Shown here piece after piece: positions 1 to 9,002 of a stretch of DNA of 64,000 nt (positions are counted from its first letter, which is position 1; each line of letters starts with the position of its first letter). The notes below the pieces were generated by a model. The model did no database searches. It worked only from the letters and a program-made list of their open reading frames with translations, and had not been told where the DNA came from. Source of the DNA: Salinibaculum litoreum (GTDB lineage Archaea; Halobacteriota; Halobacteria; Halobacteriales; Haloarculaceae). A program made the position numbers and the translations under genes. The stretch lies in contig CP046866.1 in assembly GCA_009789175.1 (NCBI GenBank), positions 124,001 through 188,000 of the forward strand, read 5' to 3'.

Positions 1-1894
1 GCAGGCGAACGTCACAGACGAATCGATATACGAGGAGTTCGAGGAGAACTGGCCCGACGCCTGGGAGCGGGCTGCCGACCTGCTCGACTGGGACGAGGAC
101 TACGACCAGGTCCTCGACGACAGCGAAGCGCCGTTTTACGAATGGTTCACCGGCGGGTCGCTGAACGCGTCGGCAAACTGTGTGGACCGACACCTCGACG
201 AACGCGGGGACGAACCCGCAATCGAATGGGTGGGCGAACTCGGCGAGGAGCGCACCTACACCTACGAGGAACTCCACCGCGAGGTCAACGAGTTCGCTGC
301 CGTCCTGCGCGAGCAGGGTGTCGAGGAAGACGACGTAGTGACGATGTACATGCCGATGATTCCGGAGCTGCCGATTGCGATGCTCGCGTGTGCCCGCATC
401 GGTGCCCCACACGCCGTGGTCTTCGCCGGCTTCTCGGCGGATGCACTCGCCACCCGGATGAACGCGGCCGACTCCGAACACCTCATCACCTGCGACGGCT
501 ACTACCGCCGCGGTGACGCCCTGGAACACCTCGACAAGGCCGAAGAAGGGCTCGAACAGGTCGACCAGGCGGTCGACACCATCGTCGTCGACCGCCTCGA
601 AGACGACTTCGACCACGAACTCGGCCCGAACCAGTCAGACTACCACGACCTGCTGGCCGACCAGGAGGGCGCAGAGGTCGAACCGGTCGAACGCGACGCC
701 GAGGACATGCTCTTTTTGATGTACACCTCGGGGACGACGGGCAAGCCCAAAGGTGTCAAACACACCACTGGCGGCTATCTGGCCTACACGGCCTGGACTT
801 CCCACGCCGTGCTCGACATCAAATCGGAGGACACCTACTGGTGTTCGGCGGACATCGGCTGGATTACCGGCCACTCCTACATCGTCTACGGTCCGCTGGC
901 GCTCGGGACCACCTCGGTCATGTACGAGGGCACGCCCGATTATCCCGAGAAAGACCGCATGTGGGAAATCGTCGACGACCACGACGTGACCCAACTGTAC
1001 ACCGCACCGACGGCGATTCGGGCGTTCATGAAGTGGGGACAGGAGTACCCCGACAAACACGACCTCTCCTCGCTGCGCTTGCTCGGGACCGTCGGCGAGC
1101 CTATCAACCCCCGCGCCTGGAAGTGGTACTACAAACACATCGGCAACGAGAGCTGTCCCGTCGTCGACACCTGGTGGCAGACCGAAACCGGCGGGATGAT
1201 GATTACGACGCTGCCGGCCGTCAAGAACATGAAGCCCGGGTCCGCCGGGCCGCCGCTGCCGGGTATCGATGCGCGCATCGTCGACGAGAGCGGTAACGAA
1301 GTCGACGCCGGCCGCGCGGGCTACCTGACAGTCAACAACCCGTGGCCCGGCATGCTGCGGACGCTGTACAAAAACGACGAGCGGTTCATCAGCGAGTACT
1401 GGAACGAGTACTCCGACCCCGACGAAGACGAGTGGATCTACTTCCCCGAAGACGGCGCGAAAATCGACGAGGACGGATACATCACCGTGCTCGGTCGGGT
1501 CGACGATGTCATCAACGTCTCCGGCCACCGCCTGGGGACCATGGAAATCGAATCCGCCATCGTGGGCGTCTCCGGCGTCGCCGAGGCAGCGGTCGTCGGC
1601 GGCGACCACGAGATGAAAGGCGAGGCGGTCTACACCTACGTCATCACCGAGGACGGCTACGAGGGTGACGAGGACCTCCGCCAGGAGATTATCGAATCCG
1701 TCGAGGACTCCATCGGCCCGATCGCACGGCCTGAGGCAGTCGTGTTCACCCACGAACTGCCGAAGACGCGCTCGGGCAAAATCATGCGGCGCCTGCTCGA
1801 AGACATCGCAAACGGCGACGACCTCGGTAACACGAGCACGCTTCGGAACCCCGAAGTGGTCGAGGAAATCGCCGAGAAGGTCCAGGGCGACTAA
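1..1894 (+). CDS. acs: acetyl-CoA synthetase (5' end cut by window)
   Basis: This enzyme makes acetyl-CoA from acetate, ATP and CoA through an acetyl-adenylate in the cytoplasm. The frame is already open at base 2, so the N-terminus lies outside the window; 630 residues are visible of a family of about 650. I see the adenylation loop YTSGTTGKPKG (near base 722), DTWWQTETGG (near 1167), whose Trp pair is typical of acetate-specific members, and PKTRSGKIMRR (near 1760), whose Lys is needed for adenylation and is the usual acetylation site. The GTG at 182 is internal. A symporter pair and a Usp gene follow on the same strand 13 bases later, which suggests an acetate uptake and activation unit. 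A propionate-preferring enzyme is possible but less likely. Confidence 0.95.
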   Translation, partial: QANVTDESIYEEFEENWPDAWERAADLLDWDEDYDQVLDDSEAPFYEWFTGGSLNASANCVDRHLDERGDEPAIEWVGELGEERTYTYEELHREVNEFAAVLREQGVEEDDVVTMYMPMIPELPIAMLACARIGAPHAVVFAGFSADALATRMNAADSEHLITCDGYYRRGDALEHLDKAEEGLEQVDQAVDTIVVDRLEDDFDHELGPNQSDYHDLLADQEGAEVEPVERDAEDMLFLMYTSGTTGKPKGVKHTTGGYLAYTAWTSHAVLDIKSEDTYWCSADIGWITGHSYIVYGPLALGTTSVMYEGTPDYPEKDRMWEIVDDHDVTQLYTAPTAIRAFMKWGQEYPDKHDLSSLRLLGTVGEPINPRAWKWYYKHIGNESCPVVDTWWQTETGGMMITTLPAVKNMKPGSAGPPLPGIDARIVDESGNEVDAGRAGYLTVNNPWPGMLRTLYKNDERFISEYWNEYSDPDEDEWIYFPEDGAKIDEDGYITVLGRVDDVINVSGHRLGTMEIESAIVGVSGVAEAAVVGGDHEMKGEAVYTYVITEDGYEGDEDLRQEIIESVEDSIGPIARPEAVVFTHELPKTRSGKIMRRLLEDIANGDDLGNTSTLRNPEVVEEIAEKVQGD

Positions 1895-1907
1895 CCTCCA
1901 GTAAACA

Positions 1908-2345
1908 ATGTCAGACACGCAATCCAGTGAGGGTGACTCCTCGCAACGAGTCGAAACGGACGGTGGTGTGGCAGCGCAGGAAGATGCTGTCGACTACCTC
2001 GAAACGGAAATCAATCTGCTGAGCCCCAGTACCCCCTTTATGCGGGACCACCTACGGGTGGTCTGGGGGACATTCCTCGTCTGGGTACTCGTCGTCTGGG
2101 GGCCGTTCCTCGCGACAGTTGCCGCACCCGATGCGATGACGAGCCAACTGCCGGTCATCGGCTTCCCGGCACACTACTTCCTCATCGCCTTCGTCGCGCC
2201 GACCGGGTCACTCATCCTGGCCGCAATCTATGCGCGCCAGCGCGACAAACTCGACGAGAAATACGGTATCGACCCGACCGAAGTCGTCGAAGAGGAACCT
2301 GCAGGCGGCGAGGCCGCCGCGACTGACGGAGGGGTCGAGCGATGA
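1908..2345 (+). CDS. DUF4212 small subunit of sodium:solute symporter
   Basis: A 145-residue membrane protein of the DUF4212 family, known as the small partner of two-gene sodium:solute symporters. Residues 1-30 are acidic and probably cytoplasmic. Two hydrophobic segments follow (about 50-71 and 85-108), separated by a loop, and then a charged tail. The motif region SPSTPFMRDHLRVVW just before the first segment is typical of the family. The stop overlaps the start of the large symporter subunit (ATGA at 2342-2345), so the two are translationally coupled. The substrate is inferred as acetate or another short acid only from the neighbouring acs gene. Confidence 0.88.
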   Translation: MSDTQSSEGDSSQRVETDGGVAAQEDAVDYLETEINLLSPSTPFMRDHLRVVWGTFLVWVLVVWGPFLATVAAPDAMTSQLPVIGFPAHYFLIAFVAPTGSLILAAIYARQRDKLDEKYGIDPTEVVEEEPAGGEAAATDGGVER

Positions 2346-4012
2346 TGGCAGCACACCTCCTGGATATCGCTGCACCGCTGCAGTCGGTTCTCGAGACGGA
2401 CACCTTCCGCCCGGTCGGTGCCGCCATCGTCTTCCTGATGATGGCGTCGTTCCTGGTCATCGGCTATCTGTTCAAGGTCGCCGACACCGAAGGCATGTGG
2501 GTCGCCGGCCGTGGCATCGGGAACATCGAGAACGGGATGGCAATCGGTTCGAACTGGATGTCCGCCGCATCGTATCTCGGGCTGGCAGGGCTGATTGCCC
2601 TCTCAGGCTTTTACGGGCTGGCGTTCGTCGTCGGCTGGACGACCGGCTACTTCATCCTGCTTATCTTCCTGGCCGCGCAGATGCGCCGGTTCGGGAAGTA
2701 CACCGCACCCGACTTCGTGGGCGACCGCTTCAACTCACCCACCGCACGCGCGCTGGCCGCGTTCACCACGCTGCTCATCGCGTACGTCTACTCGGTCGGT
2801 CAGGCAAGCGGAATGGGCCTGGTCGGTCAGTACGTCTTCGGGCTGGACTTCGCCCCGATGGTCATTGTGATGATGACTATCACCGTCGGCTACCTCGCCA
2901 TCTCGGGGATGCTCGGCGCGACCAAGAACATGGCCGTCCAGTACGTCATCCTCATCGTGGCGTTCCTGGCGGGCGTGTACGCGGTCGGGTTCGTCGGACC
3001 GCCGGGCCAGTCCGGCTACTCGACGGTCCTGCCCCAGATCGAGTACGGTGCACTCATCGGTGAACTCGATGCGCAGTTCGCCGAACCCTTCGCCAACAGT
3101 TCGCCGTGGCTGTGGGCCGGGACGGCGCTCTCGCTCATTCTCGGGACCTGCGGCCTGCCGCACGTGCTCGTGCGGTTTTACACGGTCGAAAACGAACGGA
3201 CTGCCCGGTGGTCGACGGTGTCCGGGCTGTTCTTCATCATGCTGCTGTACTGGGCCGCGCCCGCGATGGCAGCCTTCGGTGTCGACCTCTACGAGGTGAC
3301 CGAGGGAACCAGCGCCTTCGCTGCCGAGGGCGGCATGTCCGGTGCGGAAGGTGACGTTATCGTCGTGCTCGCCGCACAGTTCGCGGAGCTTCCGACGTGG
3401 TTCGTGAGCTTCATCGCGGCCGGTGCGATGGCCGCAGCGATTGCGACGACGGCAGGCCTGTTCATCACGGCCTCCTCCGCAGTCGCACACGACATCTACA
3501 CGGAACTCATCAACCCAGACGCGACCCAGCGCCAGCAGGTCCTCATCGGCCGTGCCACCATCGTCGGCATCGGTGCGCTGGTCACTATCACGGCACTGGA
3601 CCCGCCGGCACTCATCGGTCAGCTCGTCGCGCTGGCGTTCTCGCTTGCAGGCATCGTCCTGTTCCCGATGTTCTTCCTCGGTCTCTGGTGGGAGAACACC
3701 AACCGTCAGGGCGCACTCGCCGGGATGATTTTCGGCCTGGCTCTCTGGATTACTGCGACGGTCAACAGCATCGTCGTCAGCGAACCCTTCAGTCCGTTCC
3801 TCGCCGAGTGGGTGCCCGCAATCGGTGCCGCACTCGTCGGAACGCCGCTCGTGTTCCTCATCACCATCGCCGTCTCGCTGGTGACGCCGGAACCGCCGGA
3901 GGAGACCAAGAAGATCGTCCGGCAGTGTCACAGTCCCAAACCGATGGGACAACAGCAAAGCGCAGCAGACGTTGTGACCGACGGGGGCGAGGAGACCCCC
4001 GCGGACGACTAA
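2342..4012 (+). CDS. sodium:solute symporter family transporter (ActP/VC_2705-like)
   Basis: A 556-residue integral membrane protein of the sodium:solute symporter (SSS) family, with about 13 hydrophobic segments starting at residue 18 and a short polar tail. Features seen include the early segment with EGMWVAGRGIGNIENGMAIGSNWMSAASYLG, given here only by its ends (residues about 49-80), which matches the Na+-site region of acetate permease-like members, and MGLVGQYVFGLDFAP. It starts inside the stop of the DUF4212 gene; a second ATG one codon later is an equal choice. Position between acs and uspA suggests acetate, lactate or propionate import coupled to Na+. The substrate is not proven by sequence. 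Confidence 0.9.
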   Translation: MMAAHLLDIAAPLQSVLETDTFRPVGAAIVFLMMASFLVIGYLFKVADTEGMWVAGRGIGNIENGMAIGSNWMSAASYLGLAGLIALSGFYGLAFVVGWTTGYFILLIFLAAQMRRFGKYTAPDFVGDRFNSPTARALAAFTTLLIAYVYSVGQASGMGLVGQYVFGLDFAPMVIVMMTITVGYLAISGMLGATKNMAVQYVILIVAFLAGVYAVGFVGPPGQSGYSTVLPQIEYGALIGELDAQFAEPFANSSPWLWAGTALSLILGTCGLPHVLVRFYTVENERTARWSTVSGLFFIMLLYWAAPAMAAFGVDLYEVTEGTSAFAAEGGMSGAEGDVIVVLAAQFAELPTWFVSFIAAGAMAAAIATTAGLFITASSAVAHDIYTELINPDATQRQQVLIGRATIVGIGALVTITALDPPALIGQLVALAFSLAGIVLFPMFFLGLWWENTNRQGALAGMIFGLALWITATVNSIVVSEPFSPFLAEWVPAIGAALVGTPLVFLITIAVSLVTPEPPEETKKIVRQCHSPKPMGQQQSAADVVTDGGEETPADD

Positions 4013-4015
4013 CCA

Positions 4016-4489
4016 ATGTACGATCATATCCTCGTTCCGACAGACGGTAGCTCGACCTCAGAAGTAGCCGTCGACAACGCCGTCGACATCGCCGAGAAGT
4101 ACGGCGCCACGCTGCATACGCTGTACGTCGTCGATGTCGACGCCACCAGCTACGGGCTGGGCACCGAACAGGTCGACCGCATCCGACAGGGGCACCTCGA
4201 CGAGATGCCCGAGGTAAAAGAGGACGCCGAGGAGGCGACCGGTTACGTCGCCGACGCCGCCGAGCGGGCTGGCGTCGCCTTCGAGGAGCACATCCGCGTC
4301 GGTGAACCGGCACGCGCCATCCGGAAGTTCGTCGAAGACGAGAACATCGACCTCGTCGTCATGGGGAGTCACGGCCGGTCGGGCCTCTCGCGGGTCATCC
4401 TCGGCAGCGTCGCCGAGAAGGTCCTGCGACGGACCCACCTGCCGGTACTCGTCGTCGACAGTCACGAACTCCACAACGGCGAGGAGTAA
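4016..4489 (+). CDS. universal stress protein (single UspA domain)
   Basis: A 157-residue cytoplasmic UspA-fold protein. It starts with the usual first strand MYDHILVPTDGS and carries the ATP-binding pattern G-x2-G-x9-G-S (MGSHGRSGLSRVILGS, about residues 119-134), so it belongs to the nucleotide-binding class. It begins 3 bases after the symporter stop and is almost certainly in the same transcript. Usp proteins often accompany transporters in haloarchaea, where they may sense ATP or energy state; that role is inferred. A T-run follows at 4534-4540. Confidence 0.9.
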   Translation: MYDHILVPTDGSSTSEVAVDNAVDIAEKYGATLHTLYVVDVDATSYGLGTEQVDRIRQGHLDEMPEVKEDAEEATGYVADAAERAGVAFEEHIRVGEPARAIRKFVEDENIDLVVMGSHGRSGLSRVILGSVAEKVLRRTHLPVLVVDSHELHNGEE

Positions 4490-4533
4490 TCCCCCTCGTC
4501 GAGTTCATCGCCTCACGCGCCGATTTGCCGACC

Positions 4534-4540
4534 TTTTTTT
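4534..4540 (+). terminator. poly-T terminator after the acs-symporter-usp block
   Basis: A run of seven T on the plus strand lies 45 bases after the Usp stop, in the short gap between convergent genes. Archaeal transcription ends at such T-runs without needing a hairpin. The assignment is by position only. Confidence 0.55.
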
Positions 4541-4556
4541 GACGGAATCGACTGCC

Positions 4557-6755
4557 TCAGAACAGCCGTTCCTCCAGCGCCCGCCGGACCGGCCCGGGCT
4601 GGTCGGCACCGTAGACGACGACCGTGTCACAGTCGGCCGCGCCGTGGTCCCGGTGCCCGAAGAGCCTGTCTCGAACACTGCGTCTGGTCCCGCTGACCAC
4701 CAGCAGGTCCGCATCGACCGCGGCCACGTCGATAGCTTCCTGGCGGTCACTGGTCTCGACGATGGTCGTTTTGACCGGGGCGTCGACCATCGTCTCCAGT
4801 TCCGCGAAGTAATCGTCGATGGTGTCCCGGCGCGTCGCGGGTGCGTCGGGTTCGACCGGGTAGAAAAACCGTATCTCCGCGTCTGCCGCGGTCGCCACGC
4901 CATCGACGACGGGGATTTTCGCCGGGTCGTAGGGGCCGCCGTCGGTCACGACCGAGACAGTCTCGATAGCGTCGTTCGCGAAGGCGACGACTTCGATGAC
5001 ATCACAGGGGGCGTGGTCCTCGACCCAGCCCGTCCGGTCACCCAGCACGGAGGAGGGGAACTGGTCGGCCGGGCGCTCGATGACCAGCGCGTCCGCCCCC
5101 GTCTCGCCAGCGTAGTTGACGATAGCGTGTTTGGTGTCGTGGCTGACGACTTCTCCGAAGAGGATGGGCACGTCGCTGTCCGTCGAGCGGTCCTCCAACC
5201 GCTGTTCGAACGACTGGTCCTGCGGGGTGAGGGTTTCCGCCGACCGACCCAGCGGTGTCTGGTCGGGCACCTCGTCGAACTGGGCGACGCGAACCCGCCC
5301 GTTGCGGTCCCGTGCCACGTCGGCCGCGAGGTCGATGAGGTTCGTTTCCGTGGCCGGCGGCGTCTGTTCTGTCGTCGCCACCAGCACCTCGTACTCGTCG
5401 GTCTCGACCTGTGACTGGGTCTTCTCGACGGCTGACCGGCCGACGCTCCGTCGGAGCGCATCCGTGGCTGCGCCCTCCCGGTCGACGCCGCCGCGGCGGT
5501 AGACGTAGGCGTAGTACCACACCATCGATGCGACCGTGATGAGGACGGCACCAACCATGGGCTGCCAGCCCATCTGCGTCAGCAGGACGAGCCCGCCCAC
5601 AACCCCGACTCCCTGTGGGAACGGGTACAGCGGTGTCTCGAAACTCGGCTCGTAGGCCGCAACGTCACCCTCTCGGAAGGCGACCACGGCGAGATTGATG
5701 AGGATGAAGACGAGAATCTGGAAGGCGCTGGCGAGTTTGGCGATACCGCTGACGGCGTTGGTCGCCACGAGTGCGAGGAAGACGACACCCGTCAGCGTAA
5801 TCGCCGGGACGGGCGTCCCGAAGCGGTCGTGAATCGACTCGAAGGTCGGCGGCGCAAGCCCGTCGCGACTCATCGCCAGCGGGTATCGTGACGAGGAGAG
5901 GATACCGGCGTTTGCGGTACTGATAAGCGCTAGCAACGCCGCGACGATGACCGCGAGGACGCCAACCGTCGAGAGTGTCGCGTCGGCGGCGATTATCATC
6001 GGGACCGACGAGTCCGAAAGCTGGTCGGCGGGTGCGACCCCCACCATGACAGCGACGATGGCGACGTAGATAGCCGTCGTCAGGACCAGCGAGCCGAGAA
6101 TCCCAAGCGGAATGTTCCGGTCGGGGTTCTCGATTTCCTCCGCGACGCTCGCGACTTTCGTCACGCCGGCATACGAGACGAAGACGAACCCGGTCGCACC
6201 GACGATGCCGCCGAACCCGCTGCTGTAGAAGTCCCCAAACCGGGCGCTGTCGACACCGCCTGTCCCGCCGACGATGAACCACAGCATCGCCGCCAGCATC
6301 ACGATGACGATACCGACCTGCAGGCGGCCGCTCTGTTTCGCGCCGAAGATGTTCACCCCGATGAGTACGACCCCGACCGCGAGCGCGACCGGCCGCACGG
6401 GAAGGTCGAACAGATAGACGAGGTAGGGCGCACCGCCGACCAGCGCCAGCGCACCCTTAAACGTCAGTGAGAACCACGTGCCGACGCCGGCAATCGTTCC
6501 GAGCAACGGCCCCATGCCGCGCTCGATGTAGAGGTAGGTGCCACCGGCTTCGGGCATAGCCGTGGCCATCTCGGATTTGCTCAGGGCGGCCGGGAGGACC
6601 AGTATCCCGGCGACGAGATACGCCAGCACCACCGCCGGTCCAGCCATCTTCATCGCCAGACCGGGCAGGATGAAGATACCGCTGCCGACCATCGCGCCGA
6701 TGCTGATGGCGATAACCGACGGGAGGCCGAGGTCCCGCTCCAGTTCTTTCCCCAT
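4557..6755 (-). CDS. APC amino-acid permease fused to two Usp-like domains
   Basis: A 732-residue protein. The first 425 or so residues form a 12-segment APC-superfamily permease, with the substrate-loop signature GAMVGSGIFILPG near the start. The remaining 280 residues are two tandem Usp-like domains without an obvious G-x2-G-x9-G nucleotide loop. The likely role is uptake of an amino acid or similar cation, with cytoplasmic Usp domains gating or sensing. I chose the ATG at 6755 (MGKELERDLG) because permeases of this kind begin there. The frame stays open to an ATG at 6896, but that extension is Arg-rich and unlike haloarchaeal protein. It is divergent from the Lrp/AsnC gene, which is a plausible regulator. 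Confidence 0.85.
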   Translation of the reverse strand: MGKELERDLGLPSVIAISIGAMVGSGIFILPGLAMKMAGPAVVLAYLVAGILVLPAALSKSEMATAMPEAGGTYLYIERGMGPLLGTIAGVGTWFSLTFKGALALVGGAPYLVYLFDLPVRPVALAVGVVLIGVNIFGAKQSGRLQVGIVIVMLAAMLWFIVGGTGGVDSARFGDFYSSGFGGIVGATGFVFVSYAGVTKVASVAEEIENPDRNIPLGILGSLVLTTAIYVAIVAVMVGVAPADQLSDSSVPMIIAADATLSTVGVLAVIVAALLALISTANAGILSSSRYPLAMSRDGLAPPTFESIHDRFGTPVPAITLTGVVFLALVATNAVSGIAKLASAFQILVFILINLAVVAFREGDVAAYEPSFETPLYPFPQGVGVVGGLVLLTQMGWQPMVGAVLITVASMVWYYAYVYRRGGVDREGAATDALRRSVGRSAVEKTQSQVETDEYEVLVATTEQTPPATETNLIDLAADVARDRNGRVRVAQFDEVPDQTPLGRSAETLTPQDQSFEQRLEDRSTDSDVPILFGEVVSHDTKHAIVNYAGETGADALVIERPADQFPSSVLGDRTGWVEDHAPCDVIEVVAFANDAIETVSVVTDGGPYDPAKIPVVDGVATAADAEIRFFYPVEPDAPATRRDTIDDYFAELETMVDAPVKTTIVETSDRQEAIDVAAVDADLLVVSGTRRSVRDRLFGHRDHGAADCDTVVVYGADQPGPVRRALEERLF

Positions 6756-7042
6756 CGTCCTACGTGACTCGGACCTGCTGGCCGAGAGCAGTACTGCGTC
6801 GCGCTCGACGGACTGTGCCAGTGACACCCCTCGCATCACGGTGGACGACTGCGGCCGGCGGATACATCTATCCGGCCATTGTTCACGGTAGCGCATAAAT
6901 CGACCGGTATTTTTGTGAGTTCGTTTCTAAAGCATGGTTTAAAATAGCAATTTAGCAGTAGTTGATAGCTCGTCGGGAGCGTTTGTTGTGGTACCTCATG
7001 CCATCCACACCAGTTATTTGGGTCGGGTAAAAACGGCGTGGC

Positions 7043-7516
7043 ATGGCCTGGGAAATCGACGACCTGGACAAGCGGATTATCTACTGTCTCCAGCAGGACG
7101 CACGCAACACCACCTCCTCGGATATCGCCGAGAGCATGGGCGTTTCCTCCAGTACGGTCCGCAATCGCATCCAGCGGCTCGAAGAGCGCGGCATCATCAC
7201 GGAGTACGACACCCGCATCGACTTCGAGGCTGCCGGGTCACAGCTCTATACACTCATCATCTGCACCGCGCCGATTCCGGAGCGGAGCAAACTGGCGCGA
7301 CAGGCACTGGAAGTCGACGGCGTGGTCGACGTTCGTGAGGTGATGACCGGCGAGGAGAACGTCCACGTCGCCATCGTCGGTACCGACAGCAACGACCTGA
7401 GTCGTATCACCGAGGAACTGGACGAACTCGGGTTGGAAGTCAACGACGAAGACCTCATCCGCAACGAATACGCGACGCCCTACAGCGAGTTCGACGTGAC
7501 CACAGAGGAGGAGTGA
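7043..7516 (+). CDS. Lrp/AsnC family transcriptional regulator
   Basis: A 157-residue DNA-binding regulator. Residues 5-60 are the AsnC winged helix-turn-helix (IDDLDKRIIYCLQQDARNT, then SSSTVRNRIQRLEERGII). Residues 66-140 form the RAM-like sensing domain, ending in an acidic tail. TTATTTG at 7014-7020 is 27 bases before the ATG and is a credible TATA element for a leaderless message. Such regulators bind amino acids, and the divergent permease gene is the obvious target. The effector is unknown. Confidence 0.88.
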   Translation: MAWEIDDLDKRIIYCLQQDARNTTSSDIAESMGVSSSTVRNRIQRLEERGIITEYDTRIDFEAAGSQLYTLIICTAPIPERSKLARQALEVDGVVDVREVMTGEENVHVAIVGTDSNDLSRITEELDELGLEVNDEDLIRNEYATPYSEFDVTTEEE

Positions 7517-7669
7517 CCCCGCTTCCTGCGTTCACGCACCACAAATTTTACCCACCCTTGATTTGGCAACACGTCACGAAGATGTGGGTGTGAGTCACGA
7601 GTCGTCCCGGGCGTCGAGCCACGCCGTAGACACGCTCCAGGCGATACGCTGACTAACGGAGACACACCA

Positions 7670-8530
7670 ATGACAGACACACTCCTCAACGCGGTGACGG
7701 CGGTACAGTCAGACCTGGTACTGCAGATGACACAGAACGATGCCTACGAGTACATCCACGACGACACCCTGCTGGCGTCGTCGCTGTGGGCGAACATCGC
7801 GCTGGCAGGGCTGGCCATTCTCCTCTTTGTCTACATGGGTCGCAACATTGAGGACCCACGCGCCCAACTCATCTGGGTTGCAACGCTGCTCGTGCCGCTG
7901 GTCTCGATTTCGAGTTACGCGGGGCTCGTCTCGGGGCTGACCGTCGGCTTCCTCGAAATGCCGGCCGGCCACGCACTCGCCGGCGAGGGTGCAATCTTCT
8001 CGCCGTGGGGTCGGTATCTGACGTGGACGTTCTCGACACCCATGATTCTGGCCGCGCTGGGACTGCTTGCCGGGACCAACCGGGCCAAACTGTTCACTGC
8101 AATCACGATGGACATCGGGATGTGCATCACGGGACTGGCAGCAGCGCTGGTCACCGGGTCGCATCTCCTGCGGTGGGTGTTCTACGGTATCAGCTGTGCC
8201 TTCTTCCTGGCCGTCATCTACGTCCTGCTGGTCGAATGGCCAAAGGACGCCGAGGCCACCGGGACTGCGGAGATATTCAACACGCTCAAAGTCCTCACTG
8301 TCGTGTTGTGGCTCGGCTACCCGATTCTGTGGGCGCTTGGCTCGGAGGGCTTTGCCGTGCTCGACGTGGCTATCACCTCCTGGGGCTACTCCGGACTGGA
8401 CATCCTCGCGAAGTACGTCTTCGCCTTCCTCCTGTTGCGCTGGGTTGCCGCAAACGAGGACAGCGTCGCTGACGGTGCGGTGGCGACAGGCGCAAGCGGA
8501 GCCAGTGGCCCGAGGGCAGTCGACGACTGA
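7670..8530 (+). CDS. hop: halorhodopsin, light-driven chloride pump
   Basis: A 286-residue seven-helix microbial rhodopsin in the cytoplasmic membrane. Helix C reads RYLTWTFSTPMILAAL: Thr118, Ser122 and Ala129 occupy the positions of Asp85, Thr89 and Asp96 of bacteriorhodopsin, which is the TSA signature of inward chloride pumps. Arg115 is kept. Lys248 in LDILAKYVFAF is the retinal Schiff-base lysine. No retinal synthesis gene or bat-type regulator is nearby, so this is a stand-alone gene. No clear TATA box lies 25-28 bases upstream; an AATTTTAC about 120 bases upstream suggests a leader. A sensory rhodopsin is unlikely given the full TSA motif. Confidence 0.95.
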   Translation: MTDTLLNAVTAVQSDLVLQMTQNDAYEYIHDDTLLASSLWANIALAGLAILLFVYMGRNIEDPRAQLIWVATLLVPLVSISSYAGLVSGLTVGFLEMPAGHALAGEGAIFSPWGRYLTWTFSTPMILAALGLLAGTNRAKLFTAITMDIGMCITGLAAALVTGSHLLRWVFYGISCAFFLAVIYVLLVEWPKDAEATGTAEIFNTLKVLTVVLWLGYPILWALGSEGFAVLDVAITSWGYSGLDILAKYVFAFLLLRWVAANEDSVADGAVATGASGASGPRAVDD

Positions 8531-9002
8531 GACTCTCAACGGTGTCGTAGCACTCTTGATACGGTAGCTTTTCCGGCGTAGAAATGGTCGAATACGCGCG
8601 CAAGGACCGTTCTCGCGGTCCGGTTTGAGTCGTGATTCTGTCGCGCTCACACCACTCGGCGCAAAAGTCCACGCTACAACGGCTGAACGCTCGGCTTCGC
8701 CTCGCATTCAGTGAACCGCGCTCGCGTCGCTCGCGCGGATGCCTGCTGTTCACTGGGTCACCTGTACTCAGCGTAGACGCACGAATGGCACTACTGTAGT
8801 CACGACAACCGATGAATAGAATTGAAACCACCTGAGCGAAAACCGACCTATTCACCACTTATTCCACGTACGATAACCTATTTGTCATCTGCGACTGGGA
8901 GCCCAACCGAAGTCGAATCCGATAACGAAAACCAACTACTGCCACGATAAGGTATACCACCCTTCGAAAAACTTTTTAATTGTTGGTCATTCCCACCCGG
9001 CA
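8531..9002. repeat. 472-base gene-free block with nested inverted repeats
   Basis: No gene is supported here. The first 225 bases hold several hairpins: GGACCG/CGGTCC at 8604-8609 and 8616-8621, a CTGAACG-type stem near 8691, CCGCGC/GCGCGG at 8716-8721 and 8733-8738, and an outer CAGTGAAC/GTTCACTG at 8709-8716 and 8748-8755. From memory, parts of this (minus-strand sense) resemble short segments seen repeatedly next to genes in other haloarchaea, so it may be a dispersed repeat. The last 150 bases are AT-richer and contain the HNH gene promoter. Confidence 0.45.
8973..8980 (+). promoter_or_regulatory. TATA/BRE promoter of the HNH gene
   Basis: CGAAAAACTTTTTAAT combines a BRE-like CGAAA with a TTTTTAAT TATA box 23-30 bases before the ATG at 9003. 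The spacing predicts a leaderless transcript. Confidence 0.65.

Noticed and set aside
635-1918. 427-codon open frame on the minus strand opposite acs
   Set aside because: It is a high-GC shadow: the plus-strand frame has clear acetyl-CoA synthetase motifs and the antisense protein has no recognisable features.
6756-6896. N-terminal extension of the permease-Usp fusion to an ATG at 6896
   Set aside because: The 47 extra residues are Arg-rich and low in acidic residues, unlike haloarchaeal protein, and permease homologues start near 6755. An early leader remains possible.
6987-7009. TGTGG-N13-CCACA as an Lrp operator between the permease and regulator genes
   Set aside because: The arms are only five bases and the spacing is long; chance is likely in a 287-base gap.
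8373-8858. 161-codon minus-strand frame overlapping the end of halorhodopsin
   Set aside because: It is basic and Cys/Arg-rich, overlaps a certain gene, and coincides with the hairpin-rich intergenic block. It is better explained as repeat DNA.
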